Shown: positions 1-7,836 of the stretch, one piece after another
How positions within the stretch are numbered: the stretch's first letter is position 1
Layout: each line of letters starts with the position of its first letter
NCBI RefSeq assembly: GCF_002258315.1
Contig: NZ_NOYD01000001.1
Location: 1 to 64,000 of the forward strand
DNA: 64,000 bases
Reading direction: 5' to 3'
DNA from: Rhodococcus sp. 06-462-5
Lineage (GTDB): Bacteria > Actinomycetota > Actinomycetes > Mycobacteriales > Mycobacteriaceae
Program-made: the position numbers and the translations under genes
Notes under the pieces: model-generated
What the model was told of the DNA's origin: nothing
Databases searched by the model: none
The model's input: the letters and a program-made list of their open reading frames with translations, nothing else

Positions 1-71
1 TCGGACACCTCAGGGGCGGGCGGCACCGTCTCGATGCCGTCCACCCCTGATCCGCCGTCCCCCGAAAGCAT
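1..71 (-). CDS. N-terminal fragment of an SOS-controlled gene (truncated by window edge)
   Basis: An open frame on the minus strand starts at an ATG at 71 and runs off the left edge without a stop, giving about 23 residues (MLSGDGGSGVDG...) rich in Gly, Pro and Glu. The fragment is too short to name a family. Its main support is the LexA-type box 34 bases upstream of the start, which is a typical distance for an SOS promoter. A DNA repair or mutagenesis gene is the natural guess, but nothing in the visible residues shows this. Confidence 0.4.
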   Translation of the reverse strand, partial: MLSGDGGSGVDGIETVPPAPEVS

Positions 72-104
72 GAACAGAATCTACCGCGACCCACCGACAC
101 ACTT

Positions 105-120
105 TCGAACACGCGTTTGA
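105..120. promoter_or_regulatory. LexA/SOS box
   Basis: The 16-mer TCGAACACGCGTTTGA matches the actinobacterial LexA site TCGAAC-N4-GTTCGA at every position but one (GTTTGA in the right half). It lies 34 bases upstream of the truncated minus-strand gene and about 90 bases upstream of the aldo/keto reductase start. The divergent truncated gene is the more likely target. Confidence 0.6.
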
Positions 121-209
121 TAGTTTCGAACGGTAGCGAGCGCCCGAGTGCGCCGACGAAGAGCCCATCACTTGACCTCGACTGCCCTCGAGGTTCTACG
201 GTATCGCCC

Positions 210-1076
210 ATGACCGACGCGACGCCGTGGACAAGGGACATCCCACCGATTCAGGGTCTGGGCTTGATGCGCCTGAAGGACGATGGGTGGGGAGATTCGG
301 ACCGGGATCCTGCCGTCTTGGTCCAAACTGCCGTCGAAGCCGGCGTGACGTTGTTCGATACCGCCGAAATGTATGGCAACGAAGCACTTGTGGGGCGCGC
401 CTTGGGTTCGCATCGCGATCAGGTGACACTATGCAGCAAGTTCGGCGTCTATTGGGGCGAGTCGGGTCGGTTCGACGACTGGTCGGTGAGGGCAGATCCG
501 AACACCGTCCACATTGCAATCGACGGCACGCTTGAGCGACTCGGTGTCGACCACCTCGATGTCTACTACCTGCATCATCGCAGCGAGGAGACGCCGATAG
601 AGGAGACCGTCGCTGCGATGGCAGAACTGAAGCAGGCAGGCAAGATTCGCCACCTGGGTCTGTCGAACGTCACCGTCGATGACATCCGGCGCGCCCACGC
701 AACACATCCCATTGCCGTTGTGCAACAACAGTGGTCGCTCGCCCGCCGCGAGGCAGAATCGTTCCTCCCGACTCTCGCAGAGCTCGACATCGCACTCGTC
801 GCACACTCCCCCCTCGGCCATGGCAGCCTGACCGGCTCGGACGACACACCACTTGTCGAGACTCTCGAGAGGATCGCGTCGAACAGAGGCATGACAACCG
901 GCCAGATCGCGTTGGCCTGGGTTCATCATCGCAGCAACGATGCCGCCGCGACCGTTGTTCCGCTACCCGGGACGTCGTCGATTTCTCACCTGCGCGCGAA
1001 CATCGATGCGGCGCAGCTGGTACTCGACAGCTCCGAAATCGAGCAATTGGATGCCGGTTCGCAGATTGTGCCCTAG
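210..1076 (+). CDS. aldo/keto reductase
   Basis: NADPH-dependent oxidoreductase of the AKR superfamily, 288 aa, cytosolic. The tetrad is readable: Asp and Tyr in FDTAEMYGNE, Lys in TLCSKFG and His in YYLHHRS. The C-terminal half has the AKR cofactor region (VPLPGTSSISHLRAN). The sequence is nearest the subgroup annotated as pyridoxal reductases or generic aldehyde reductases; the substrate is unknown. I chose the ATG at 210, where homology begins with the PIQGLGLMRL strand; the upstream in-frame extension is low-complexity and reads through the SOS-box region. The gene appears monocistronic. Confidence 0.85.
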   Translation: MTDATPWTRDIPPIQGLGLMRLKDDGWGDSDRDPAVLVQTAVEAGVTLFDTAEMYGNEALVGRALGSHRDQVTLCSKFGVYWGESGRFDDWSVRADPNTVHIAIDGTLERLGVDHLDVYYLHHRSEETPIEETVAAMAELKQAGKIRHLGLSNVTVDDIRRAHATHPIAVVQQQWSLARREAESFLPTLAELDIALVAHSPLGHGSLTGSDDTPLVETLERIASNRGMTTGQIALAWVHHRSNDAAATVVPLPGTSSISHLRANIDAAQLVLDSSEIEQLDAGSQIVP

Positions 1077-1137
1077 CCACTCCTCGCGTACACAACGGGT
1101 TGTCTCAGCCAGGCCGGATGTCGGTAGTCTGACGTCT

Positions 1138-1827
1138 GTGGCATCGAGCACTTATCGCACGGAATGGTCGAACGCTGATCTGCAACAGGATGTCTCGGAA
1201 GCAGGCTGGGTAGATGACAGTCTGAAAGTCGTCGCCGAAACCACGGTGGGCTCGCTGGTCCCCACTGTGTTCGACGCCTATGCGCGCATCGACTATCCCG
1301 CTCGTAACGGCAGGCCGAACCCCTTGTCGCCGGCGAAAACCGTTGTAGCCTGGCATGTTCAGCTGGTTTCCATCATCGAGGTACTCGCCCGAAGCACGAA
1401 CACACCGAAAGAATGCTGGTTCGCGGTCTGGGAAGGCAACACCGCACTCGACGACATTCGCGAAACGGCAGTCATCACCGTGAACTACGACCAGCCCACC
1501 AACGACTCAGATCCTCAACCATTCGGTGCAATGGTCTCGACCAGAAGTACGTTTCGCTGCACACCGAAACTCGTTGGTAATGACCCGTTTTCGCGATACT
1601 CCATCCGCCCGTACGGCGTCACGCTGAACATGCCAGGGTGCGGCGTCGCAGTTCGTTCCTCGTGCTGTGCCAGGAATCCTGGGCGATCCAACACGCGGAC
1701 GCTACCCCGCGGTCTCGTCCTGAAGTCCAACCACAGGTATCTGTCCCACACCAAACAGCCGTGCAACATCACGTCCCCGACCATGCTGCCGTCGGACATC
1801 ATCGCGGTAAAACCGTTGCCGAGGTGA
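1138..1827 (+). CDS. hypothetical protein, probably degenerate C-terminus
   Basis: From a GTG at 1138 the frame gives about 125 protein-like residues (VPTVFDAYARIDYP, VVAWHVQL, ECWFAVWEGN). These recall a common actinobacterial family of unknown function that begins with an FDAYARI-type strand and a W-rich middle. From about 1515 the frame overlaps the minus-strand gene at 1515-2012, and its residues there lose protein-like composition. Either the plus gene has lost its true 3' end and reads antisense through its neighbour, or the minus-strand call is wrong. I favour a decayed plus-strand gene. Confidence 0.4.
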   Translation: MASSTYRTEWSNADLQQDVSEAGWVDDSLKVVAETTVGSLVPTVFDAYARIDYPARNGRPNPLSPAKTVVAWHVQLVSIIEVLARSTNTPKECWFAVWEGNTALDDIRETAVITVNYDQPTNDSDPQPFGAMVSTRSTFRCTPKLVGNDPFSRYSIRPYGVTLNMPGCGVAVRSSCCARNPGRSNTRTLPRGLVLKSNHRYLSHTKQPCNITSPTMLPSDIIAVKPLPR

Positions 1828-2012
1828 GCGATCCACTCCGTTCTGCCATCGATATCCACGGCCTCGACCCGAGCCGGCACCTCAGCGCACACCTCCGGGG
1901 GCAGTTCCATCTGCTCTGGTGACGCCCAGTACGTCGTGGGTGAGAACACCGCACCTACTACTGGCTCGTCAGGCCAGGGTTCCATGTCCTCGAGCATCCA
2001 CAGGTGCGGCAT
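1515..2012 (-). CDS. hypothetical protein downstream of formamidase
   Basis: Predicted soluble protein of 165 aa, rich in Trp, Met and Pro (MPHLWMLEDMEPWPDEP), of no family I recognise. It follows fmdA on the same strand with almost no gap. A TTG directly after the fmdA stop (2027) could be an alternative, translationally coupled start; the ATG at 2012 is used here. Position suggests it is co-transcribed with fmdA, but nothing shows a role in amide hydrolysis. Its 3' part lies antisense to the plus-strand frame ending at 1827. Confidence 0.55.
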   Translation of the reverse strand: MPHLWMLEDMEPWPDEPVVGAVFSPTTYWASPEQMELPPEVCAEVPARVEAVDIDGRTEWIAHLGNGFTAMMSDGSMVGDVMLHGCLVWDRYLWLDFRTRPRGSVRVLDRPGFLAQHEERTATPHPGMFSVTPYGRMEYRENGSLPTSFGVQRNVLLVETIAPNG

Positions 2013-2027
2013 GTCAAAAGAAATCAA

Positions 2028-3281
2028 TCAGAACTGCGCCCTCGGCGCACCCATTCCCGGGTCGATTTGGAACGGTCCGCTTGCAGAAGGCGCTATCGGG
2101 AAGTCGAAGATCGCGGTGGGGATGTACACGGTGGCACAGGAGTTCGGGATGTCCACCACCCCGGACAGGCGTCCTTCGATCGGGGCCGATCCCAGTAGCA
2201 GGTATGCCTGCTCGGGGCTGTAGCCGAACTTGGTGAGGTAGTCGATCGCATGCATGCAGGCGTTCTGGTAGGACAGGTCGGAATCCAGATACTTCTGCTC
2301 GCCGTCCACGGTCACCGAAATACCCGAGAACGCAATCCATTCCGAGTACTGCGGCGCGGTGTTGCCGGGCATGAAGATCGCGTTCTCGCTCACTCCGTAC
2401 GTTTCCATGCCGCCCTTGATCAGGTCGACGTGCAGGTCCATGAAGCCACCCATTTCGATGGCACCGCAGAACGTGATCTCCCCGTCACCCTGGGAGAAGT
2501 GCAGATCACCGAAGGACAGCTTCGCGCCCGGCACGAACACCGGATAGAAGACGCGGGTGCCCTTGGTGAGGTTCTTGATGTCCTGATTGCCACCGTTCTC
2601 GCGAGGCGGTGCCGTGCGTGCGGCTTCGCCTGCGACACGGGTGAATTCGTGACCGCTCAACGAGCCGAGGATTGCACCGTCGGTCTCGGGTGCCAGGGCC
2701 AGTGGCGGAACCCGATTGGGATCTGTCGCGATCAACGCACCTTCACGAGCGTTCCACTTCGCCAACAGTTGCGCCGAGGGCGCGGTCCCCATGAGGCCGG
2801 GATGAGTGATGCCGGTGTACTTCACGTGCGGCACGTGGCGAGATGTGGTGGTCTGACCGGAAAAATCCCAGATCGCCTTGTACGCGTCGGGGAATCGATC
2901 GGTGAGGAACCCGCCGCCGTTCTGCTTTGCGAAGATCCCCGTGTAACCCCAACCCTGACCGGCCAGCGGACCCGAATCCTCCTGCGGTATCGGTCCCACG
3001 TCCAGGATGTCGACTATCAGCAGGTCCCCGGGCTCGGCACCCTCGATGTGGAAGGGCCCGGACAGTGTGTGCACGTTGTTGAGCGGAGCATTCAGGATGT
3101 CCTCGGCAGAATCGTCGTTGTGGATGGCCCCGTCGAACCATTCGCGACAGTGGGCCCGAAAGGACGTGCCGGGTTTGACTGTGACCGCAGCCGGGATATC
3201 GGGATGCCATCGGTTGTGGCCGACGACCTCCTGCTCGGTGAAACTCTTCGTCGAGTCGAGCGGAAACAGCAGTTCGGGCAC
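2028..3281 (-). CDS. fmdA: formamidase/acetamidase (FmdA family)
   Basis: Hydrolyses formamide or short aliphatic amides to the acid and ammonia for nitrogen supply. It is 417 aa, the usual family length. The sequence is FmdA-like from the first residues: an N-terminal VGHNRWHPDIP, then FHIEGAEPGDLLIVDILD, LMGTAPSAQLL and a central FVPGAKLSFGDLHFSQGDGEI block typical of FmdA/AmdA metallo-amidases. It is transcribed away from an FmdB-type zinc ribbon gene, the usual genomic partner. Tandem 13-bp repeats in the shared promoter region probably bind a regulator. Whether formamide or acetamide is the better substrate cannot be read. Confidence 0.9.
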   Translation of the reverse strand: MPELLFPLDSTKSFTEQEVVGHNRWHPDIPAAVTVKPGTSFRAHCREWFDGAIHNDDSAEDILNAPLNNVHTLSGPFHIEGAEPGDLLIVDILDVGPIPQEDSGPLAGQGWGYTGIFAKQNGGGFLTDRFPDAYKAIWDFSGQTTTSRHVPHVKYTGITHPGLMGTAPSAQLLAKWNAREGALIATDPNRVPPLALAPETDGAILGSLSGHEFTRVAGEAARTAPPRENGGNQDIKNLTKGTRVFYPVFVPGAKLSFGDLHFSQGDGEITFCGAIEMGGFMDLHVDLIKGGMETYGVSENAIFMPGNTAPQYSEWIAFSGISVTVDGEQKYLDSDLSYQNACMHAIDYLTKFGYSPEQAYLLLGSAPIEGRLSGVVDIPNSCATVYIPTAIFDFPIAPSASGPFQIDPGMGAPRAQF

Positions 3282-3358
3282 GAGGCACCTCCGGTTGCGC
3301 GGATTCTCCTGCCTCGATCATTGCACCGTCGCGGTCCGTCCGGTCGGATATGGCGTGT

Positions 3359-3386
3359 AAATCTTGTATGACCAAATCTTGTATGA
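3359..3386. promoter_or_regulatory. tandem operator between fmdA and fmdB
   Basis: Two perfect copies of AAATCTTGTATGA lie at 3359-3371 and 3374-3386, separated by CC (period 15). They sit about 80 bases upstream of fmdA and 50 bases upstream of the fmdB-like start, in an otherwise high-GC region, so they stand out as AT-rich. A transcription-factor site is likely; the regulator is not in the window. Confidence 0.5.
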
Positions 3387-3436
3387 GGTTGTGCCATAAC
3401 GTTGCTGATATCTCGTCTCCGGCTACCCTCGTATAC

Positions 3437-3724
3437 GTGCCCACCTACAGTTTCCGCTGCGCGCGACGATGCGCCCCCGTCGAACAGCGATTCTCCATGG
3501 CCGACGCGCCCCCGCAGGTGACGTGCCCGGACTGCGGAGAAGCGGCCCCACGACAGGTCTCTTCGCCTGCTCTCGGACGTGGGAACAGCGCTGCGATGAA
3601 GGCACACGACGCCTCTCGCGCCACCGCGGACACACCTGCCGTGGTCTCGTCCCTACCACCGGCCGGCAGATCGGCAACAAGGACCACATCCAATCCACTG
3701 CATCGCCGCCTGCCTCGCCCCTGA
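3437..3724 (+). CDS. fmdB: FmdB-family zinc ribbon protein
   Basis: Small putative regulatory protein (95 aa) with the FmdB signature: it begins VPTYSFRC and carries two Cys pairs (C8, C12, C30, C33; the last pair as CPDCG), expected to bind zinc. The spacing C-x3-C in the first pair differs from the more common C-x2-C. The GTG at 3437 is chosen because FmdB proteins start at M/V-P-x-Y. The C-terminal 50 residues are Ala/Ser/Pro-rich and probably disordered. The divergent placement from fmdA supports the assignment. Confidence 0.75.
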   Translation: MPTYSFRCARRCAPVEQRFSMADAPPQVTCPDCGEAAPRQVSSPALGRGNSAAMKAHDASRATADTPAVVSSLPPAGRSATRTTSNPLHRRLPRP

Positions 3725-3768
3725 CGACCCGGCGTTTCCCTTTCGTGCCGACAGGGAAGTCCGACGGA

Positions 3769-4989
3769 ATGTCCACACTGCCAGCTCCCCCGTCGATTGC
3801 CGACGGCTCCACCACCGAGGACGTCGTCGACTGGGTTGCCGAGCATCTGGGCGATCTGACGCGCGAGGGTCCGGATGGCGTCACGGCGGGTGGCATTCGC
3901 GGCGGGCAGTCCGCTGCCGATGCCGCCCTGGCCGGACTCGACATCACCGGATATGCGCGCGATCGCAGCACCGTTCTACCGGTGAATCGCCGCGGCGCAA
4001 GCCGCATGTCGCCGTACATCCGCCACGGACTGCTGACTCTGCGAGAGGTCTGGGATGCCGTCGCCGACGCTCCCCCACGTGACCGTTCCCGCTATCGCGA
4101 CGAGCTGATGTGGCAGGAGTACGCGCGTCATCTCTACGCGCGCACCGGATCGGATCTCGGCCGTTCGCTACGTCGTGAGCAGCCGCGACCGCAGGGCTGG
4201 ACCGCGCAGCCCTGGGCCGAAGAGATGAACTGCATGTCCTCGGTCGTGGGTGAATTGCACGAGGACGGCTGGCTGGTCAACCAAACTCGCATGTGGCTCG
4301 CCTCCCAGTGGGCAGTCCGCGCCGGAGCGACGTGGCGCGACGGCGAAGACGAGATGTTCGCCCACCTGCTCGACGGCTCCCGCGCCGCCAACCGCCTCGG
4401 CTGGCAGTGGACCGTCGGTACCGGAAGCGGCAAGGTCTACGGATTCAGCCGGTGGCAGGTGAACAAGCGAGCACCGTCCCTGTGCCGCAACTGTGCACTG
4501 AAAGATGCGTGCCCCATCGAGAAGTGGCCCGACGACGATCTCGGCCCAGCGGTAGACGGTCCCGATCTGAACAAGGCCCCGATTCCCGCCGGCCCAGCCC
4601 ACGTGGAAGGCGCTGGTGCAGAGCAGGTGTGGATAACAGCGGAGTCACTCGGCACTGCAGACCCGGCACTGGCCGCCGAGACCGACCGACCCGCGGTGTT
4701 CGTCTTCGACGAGCCGCTCCTGCGCAAACTGAGGCTCTCCGGCAAGAGGCTGGTCTTTCTCGCCGAGACGCTCGGTGAGATCGCGTCGACCCGTTCGTTG
4801 GAGGTGCGCCGCGGTCGAGTTGCCGACGAACTCTCCGGACGCGCCTTGGCTACCACCTGGGCGCCCGTTCCCGGCTTCTCCCGCATCGCCGACGCCACAG
4901 CCCCGGTCGAGTTGCACCCGTGGCCGTGGCTGGTGCGACCCACCACCTCCTCGGTCCGCTCGTTCAGCGCGTGGCGTCGGAGTCATTGA
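3769..4989 (+). CDS. circularly permuted photolyase/cryptochrome-like flavoprotein
   Basis: Predicted FAD protein of 406 aa. Residues 20-260 match the C-terminal FAD-binding domain of photolyases (GGQSAADAALAGLD, NRRGASRMSPYIRHGLLTLR, QTRMWLASQWAVRAGATW, DGSRAANRLGWQW). The alpha/beta photolyase domain normally precedes this. Here a similar segment follows it at residues 287-390 (TADPALAAE, AVFVFDEPLLRKLRL, RLVFLAETLGEI, LEVRRGRVADEL). Cys155, Cys239, Cys242 and Cys248 have spacing close to that of the 4Fe-4S bacterial photolyases (PhrB/CryB type). Repair of UV lesions or light sensing is possible; the permuted order makes function uncertain. A GTG at 3745 is an alternative start. Confidence 0.75.
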   Translation: MSTLPAPPSIADGSTTEDVVDWVAEHLGDLTREGPDGVTAGGIRGGQSAADAALAGLDITGYARDRSTVLPVNRRGASRMSPYIRHGLLTLREVWDAVADAPPRDRSRYRDELMWQEYARHLYARTGSDLGRSLRREQPRPQGWTAQPWAEEMNCMSSVVGELHEDGWLVNQTRMWLASQWAVRAGATWRDGEDEMFAHLLDGSRAANRLGWQWTVGTGSGKVYGFSRWQVNKRAPSLCRNCALKDACPIEKWPDDDLGPAVDGPDLNKAPIPAGPAHVEGAGAEQVWITAESLGTADPALAAETDRPAVFVFDEPLLRKLRLSGKRLVFLAETLGEIASTRSLEVRRGRVADELSGRALATTWAPVPGFSRIADATAPVELHPWPWLVRPTTSSVRSFSAWRRSH

Positions 4990-5009
4990 ACGGCAGTCAC
5001 TGACCGGAT

Positions 5010-5783
5010 CTATCTCCGCTGCACCGAAATCTGGCCTTCTTCACTGGTGATGGAAACCGACCTCGGCGAGTTCGGATCGTCGACGACGTCGATGTCGACA
5101 TCTCCCTTCTCGGACGTCGCCTCGACGTCGTAGAACTCGGCCGCCGGAAGTTCGATCATGCTGTCACCCTGCATGTTCTGCACACGTACCGAATTCGGTG
5201 GCACCCTCGAATCCAGTGCGACCTGGCCGAACGTCGTGTCCACGTCCAGTGCCGACACAGCCGCATCGGTGATGTCGACGTCACCGAATCTGGTTGTTAC
5301 GTCCAGGGTCCCGGCAGATCCCCGAGCGGTCACCGAGCCTGCCGACGTGGACACCGATGTTTGCGCGTCGACGTCGGTGAGTACGACGTCGGCCGCCGCG
5401 CCGTCGATGTCGAGCATCAGTCCAGCCGGTACCCGTAGTTCGAGACCGATGTCGCAGCTGCCACGCTTTCGGTAGGAACATTCCACTTCGATCTTCGAGC
5501 CGTCGTCACTGATACCGACCGTCGGGGTATCTCCTCGGTAGGACCCCTCCGCTCGCACGTGCAACTCCGAGTCGGAACTCGTCGATACCGACACACGGGC
5601 GAATCTGGTTGTGACAGAGAGATTCTTTCCGACGATCGCGGTATCGGCGGAGTAGTCGAAGGACTGCGTCTTCGGCGTGGTGAAACCGACGGCGAGGGTG
5701 GCCGTCGTGGCCGCTCCTGCGGTGCCGATGACCGCGACAGCTATCGAAACGGCAACGACGTTGCGCCACATCGACTTCTTCAT
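5010..5783 (-). CDS. DUF4097-type exported beta-helix protein
   Basis: The 257-aa protein has a Lys-rich N-terminus and a hydrophobic segment (about residues 8-32) that is either a signal peptide or a membrane anchor. The rest is repeated short beta strands rich in Asp, Ser, Thr and Val (DVTTRFGDVDITDA, DVDTTFGQVALDS), as in DUF4097 adhesin-like proteins. Such proteins often sit beside envelope-stress two-component systems. Its ATG overlaps the response regulator stop by 4 bases (ATGA), so it is the last gene of a kinase-regulator-DUF4097 operon. It may be part of the sensed or regulated envelope function. Confidence 0.75.
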   Translation of the reverse strand: MKKSMWRNVVAVSIAVAVIGTAGAATTATLAVGFTTPKTQSFDYSADTAIVGKNLSVTTRFARVSVSTSSDSELHVRAEGSYRGDTPTVGISDDGSKIEVECSYRKRGSCDIGLELRVPAGLMLDIDGAAADVVLTDVDAQTSVSTSAGSVTARGSAGTLDVTTRFGDVDITDAAVSALDVDTTFGQVALDSRVPPNSVRVQNMQGDSMIELPAAEFYDVEATSEKGDVDIDVVDDPNSPRSVSITSEEGQISVQRR

Positions 5784-6436
5784 TGGATCGCTCCCAGATA
5801 TCGTAGGACGGCCATGACGCGGCGGTGATCGGCACTGTCTCCGAGTAGACCGAGCTTGGCGAAGATGTTTCCGATGTGCTTCTCCACGGCTGCTTGACCG
5901 ACCACCAGTGCAGAGGCAATTCCGGCGTTCGACTTACCTTCGGCCATGGCGGTCAACACGTCCCGCTCCCGCGGAGTCAGCGAATCGAGTGGATCCGATC
6001 GTGGGGCCCGCGCCAGGATCTGCTGCACCACTTCGGGATCGATGACGGTTCCGCCGGTCGCAACGGTCCGCACGGCGTCGGCGAACTCGTCCACATCGGC
6101 CACTCGGTCTTTCAGCAGGTATCCGACGCCGTCCGTGCTCTGCCGGATGAGCTCGGCTGCGTACCGTTCCTCCACGTACTGAGAGAGCACGAGAACTCCT
6201 ACAGCGGGCCACCGTTGGCGAATGACCAGCGCTGCGCGCAGACCTTCGTCCAAGAAGGTCGGCGGCATGCGTACGTCGATCACGCAGACGTCAGGAAGCG
6301 GATCGGCAGCGGACATGGCTGCGAGCAGTTCCGACGCATCGGCCACCTTCCCGATCACGTCTGCTCCGGTATCGATCAGCAAGCGAGCGACGCCCTCTCG
6401 CAACAGAACCGAATCGTCGGCGATGATCACTCGCAC
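5780..6436 (-). CDS. NarL/LuxR-family response regulator
   Basis: DNA-binding response regulator of 218 aa. The receiver domain (residues 1-120) has the acidic pair in VRVIIADDS and phospho-acceptor Asp54 in CVIDVRMPP. A LuxR-type helix-turn-helix follows (LTPRERDVLTAMAEGKSN, VEKHIGNIFAKL). The GTG at 6436 is chosen because it gives the canonical receiver start and overlaps the kinase stop by 10 bases; the longer upstream frame reads antisense-like residues. It works with the kinase encoded just upstream. A nested palindrome ahead of the operon is a candidate binding site for autoregulation. Confidence 0.9.
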   Translation of the reverse strand: MRVIIADDSVLLREGVARLLIDTGADVIGKVADASELLAAMSAADPLPDVCVIDVRMPPTFLDEGLRAALVIRQRWPAVGVLVLSQYVEERYAAELIRQSTDGVGYLLKDRVADVDEFADAVRTVATGGTVIDPEVVQQILARAPRSDPLDSLTPRERDVLTAMAEGKSNAGIASALVVGQAAVEKHIGNIFAKLGLLGDSADHRRVMAVLRYLGAIQ

Positions 6437-7701
6437 GGGATGCTCACCTCGAGCCGCGTCGGGCCGCCGGACGGCGACGTGATGGACAGGGTTCCGTCGA
6501 TTCCGCTGAGCCTGTCCTCTAGCCCGGCCAGGCCGCCTCCCGGTGCCGGATGCGCTCCCCCACAACCGTCGTCGACCACCGTCACTCGCACTGCGGACTC
6601 CACTCTCGAGACGTCGACTCCGACGTGCTCGGCATTCGCGTGCTTGCTCACGTTGGTCAGGGCCTCCGAGACGACGAAGTAGACCGTCGACTCGACGGTG
6701 GCGTCGGGGCGTCGATCACCGGAGAGGGCAGGGTCGATCCGAACGGTGACCGGTACCGTACACAACGCCGCGACGGACGACAGTGCGGCGTCGAGACCAC
6801 GGTCGGTCAGGATCGGCGGATGCAGACCGCGGGTGAGGGTGCGGATTTCGCCGATCGCGTTCTTGGCCTCCCGGTGGGCATCGTCGAGCAATTCCTTCAG
6901 GACCGCATCCTCGGTCGCCGCGACGCGCGATTTCGCCTGTCCCAGTGACATTGCCACCGATACCAAGCGCTGCTGCGCCCCGTCGTGCAGATCGCGTTCG
7001 ATGCGACGGCGTTCGGCATCCGCAGCGTCGACGACGCGAGCACGACTCACCGTCAATTCGTCCACTCGCCTACTGGATTCGGATCGGCCGAGAAGGGCTG
7101 CGGCACTCCACCAGTCGAGTCGCGCCAGGGCCGTGAGCAGCAGCGGCACACCCGCAACGAAGGTCACCAGCGAGGCGAAGCCGACCAACGCGACGAACGG
7201 ATAACCCACCCGATCGCCGATTTCGAGCTGGTTCCCGACCGGGTTCGTCACTATCCACGCGACCGGCGCCGCCGCCAGAACCGGCAGGGCCACGAACAGC
7301 GCCGGAAGCAAGAACAGCAGCACGGCCGAGACCGGAATGCGAACGAGCCAGTAGCACAACGACTTCCACAGCCCGATATCGCGGAGGCACCAGACGAACT
7401 TGCGCCAACTGGTCGGGTACACGGTCACGTCAGGACCCTCGATGGGAGTTCCACCGGTGAAACCGATTCCGGCACGCGCGGCACGGTCCATCCACCGGAG
7501 CGCCACGATCGTCAACGCGAAGACGAGCACACCGCTGAGCGCAAACGGCAATGCACACACCGCCAGTATCAGCAGTCCCAGGATCATCCAGCCACCGAGG
7601 CCGGCGACCGTCGATGCCAGCAACGACGCCACCGCCAGCCACCAGTGTGGCGATATCCATGCCCTGAGCGGATTCAGGGGAATCGGTAGTGCCTCGTTCA
7701 T
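6427..7701 (-). CDS. NarL-type sensor histidine kinase
   Basis: Membrane sensor kinase of 424 aa. Residues 1-215 contain several hydrophobic segments and a sensor-like region (DUF4118/PspC-type kinases of actinobacteria look similar). The dimerisation/phospho-acceptor region has His239 in ERDLHDGAQQRL, and the HATPase_c domain has the N box (SEALTNVSKHA) and G boxes (DDGCGG, GGGLAGLEDRL). The ATG at 7701 gives the standard MNEALPIPLNP start; the longer upstream frame is not protein-like. It is the first gene of a three-gene operon and diverges from the DedA-like gene. Confidence 0.9.
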   Translation of the reverse strand: MNEALPIPLNPLRAWISPHWWLAVASLLASTVAGLGGWMILGLLILAVCALPFALSGVLVFALTIVALRWMDRAARAGIGFTGGTPIEGPDVTVYPTSWRKFVWCLRDIGLWKSLCYWLVRIPVSAVLLFLLPALFVALPVLAAAPVAWIVTNPVGNQLEIGDRVGYPFVALVGFASLVTFVAGVPLLLTALARLDWWSAAALLGRSESSRRVDELTVSRARVVDAADAERRRIERDLHDGAQQRLVSVAMSLGQAKSRVAATEDAVLKELLDDAHREAKNAIGEIRTLTRGLHPPILTDRGLDAALSSVAALCTVPVTVRIDPALSGDRRPDATVESTVYFVVSEALTNVSKHANAEHVGVDVSRVESAVRVTVVDDGCGGAHPAPGGGLAGLEDRLSGIDGTLSITSPSGGPTRLEVSIPCE

Positions 7702-7747
7702 GCGGATCAGCCTAAGTCGGGCGTCATCGGCTTGTCCGCACTGTGAA

Positions 7748-7790
7748 CCCACGACCCGAGGTAGGGCCAGCCCTACCGTCGATCCGTGGG
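7748..7790. promoter_or_regulatory. nested palindrome upstream of two-component operon
   Basis: GGTAGGGC (7760-7767) and GCCCTACC (7770-7777) form a near-perfect inverted repeat with a 2-base centre. An outer pair, CCCACG (7748-7753) and CGTGGG (7785-7790), shares the same axis. It lies about 60 bases upstream of the kinase ATG and 50 bases upstream of the divergent DedA-like gene. There is no T-tract, so a protein-binding site is more likely than a terminator. Confidence 0.45.
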
Positions 7791-7836
7791 TCGATCGTGG
7801 TGTTTTCCGCGGTCCGGACGACAAGATTCGACAGGT

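Noticed and set aside
2250..3371. Long plus-strand frame opposite fmdA
   Set aside because: It is the mirror frame of a well-matched FmdA gene, and its residues show the Arg/His/Val-rich composition of antisense frames in high-GC DNA.
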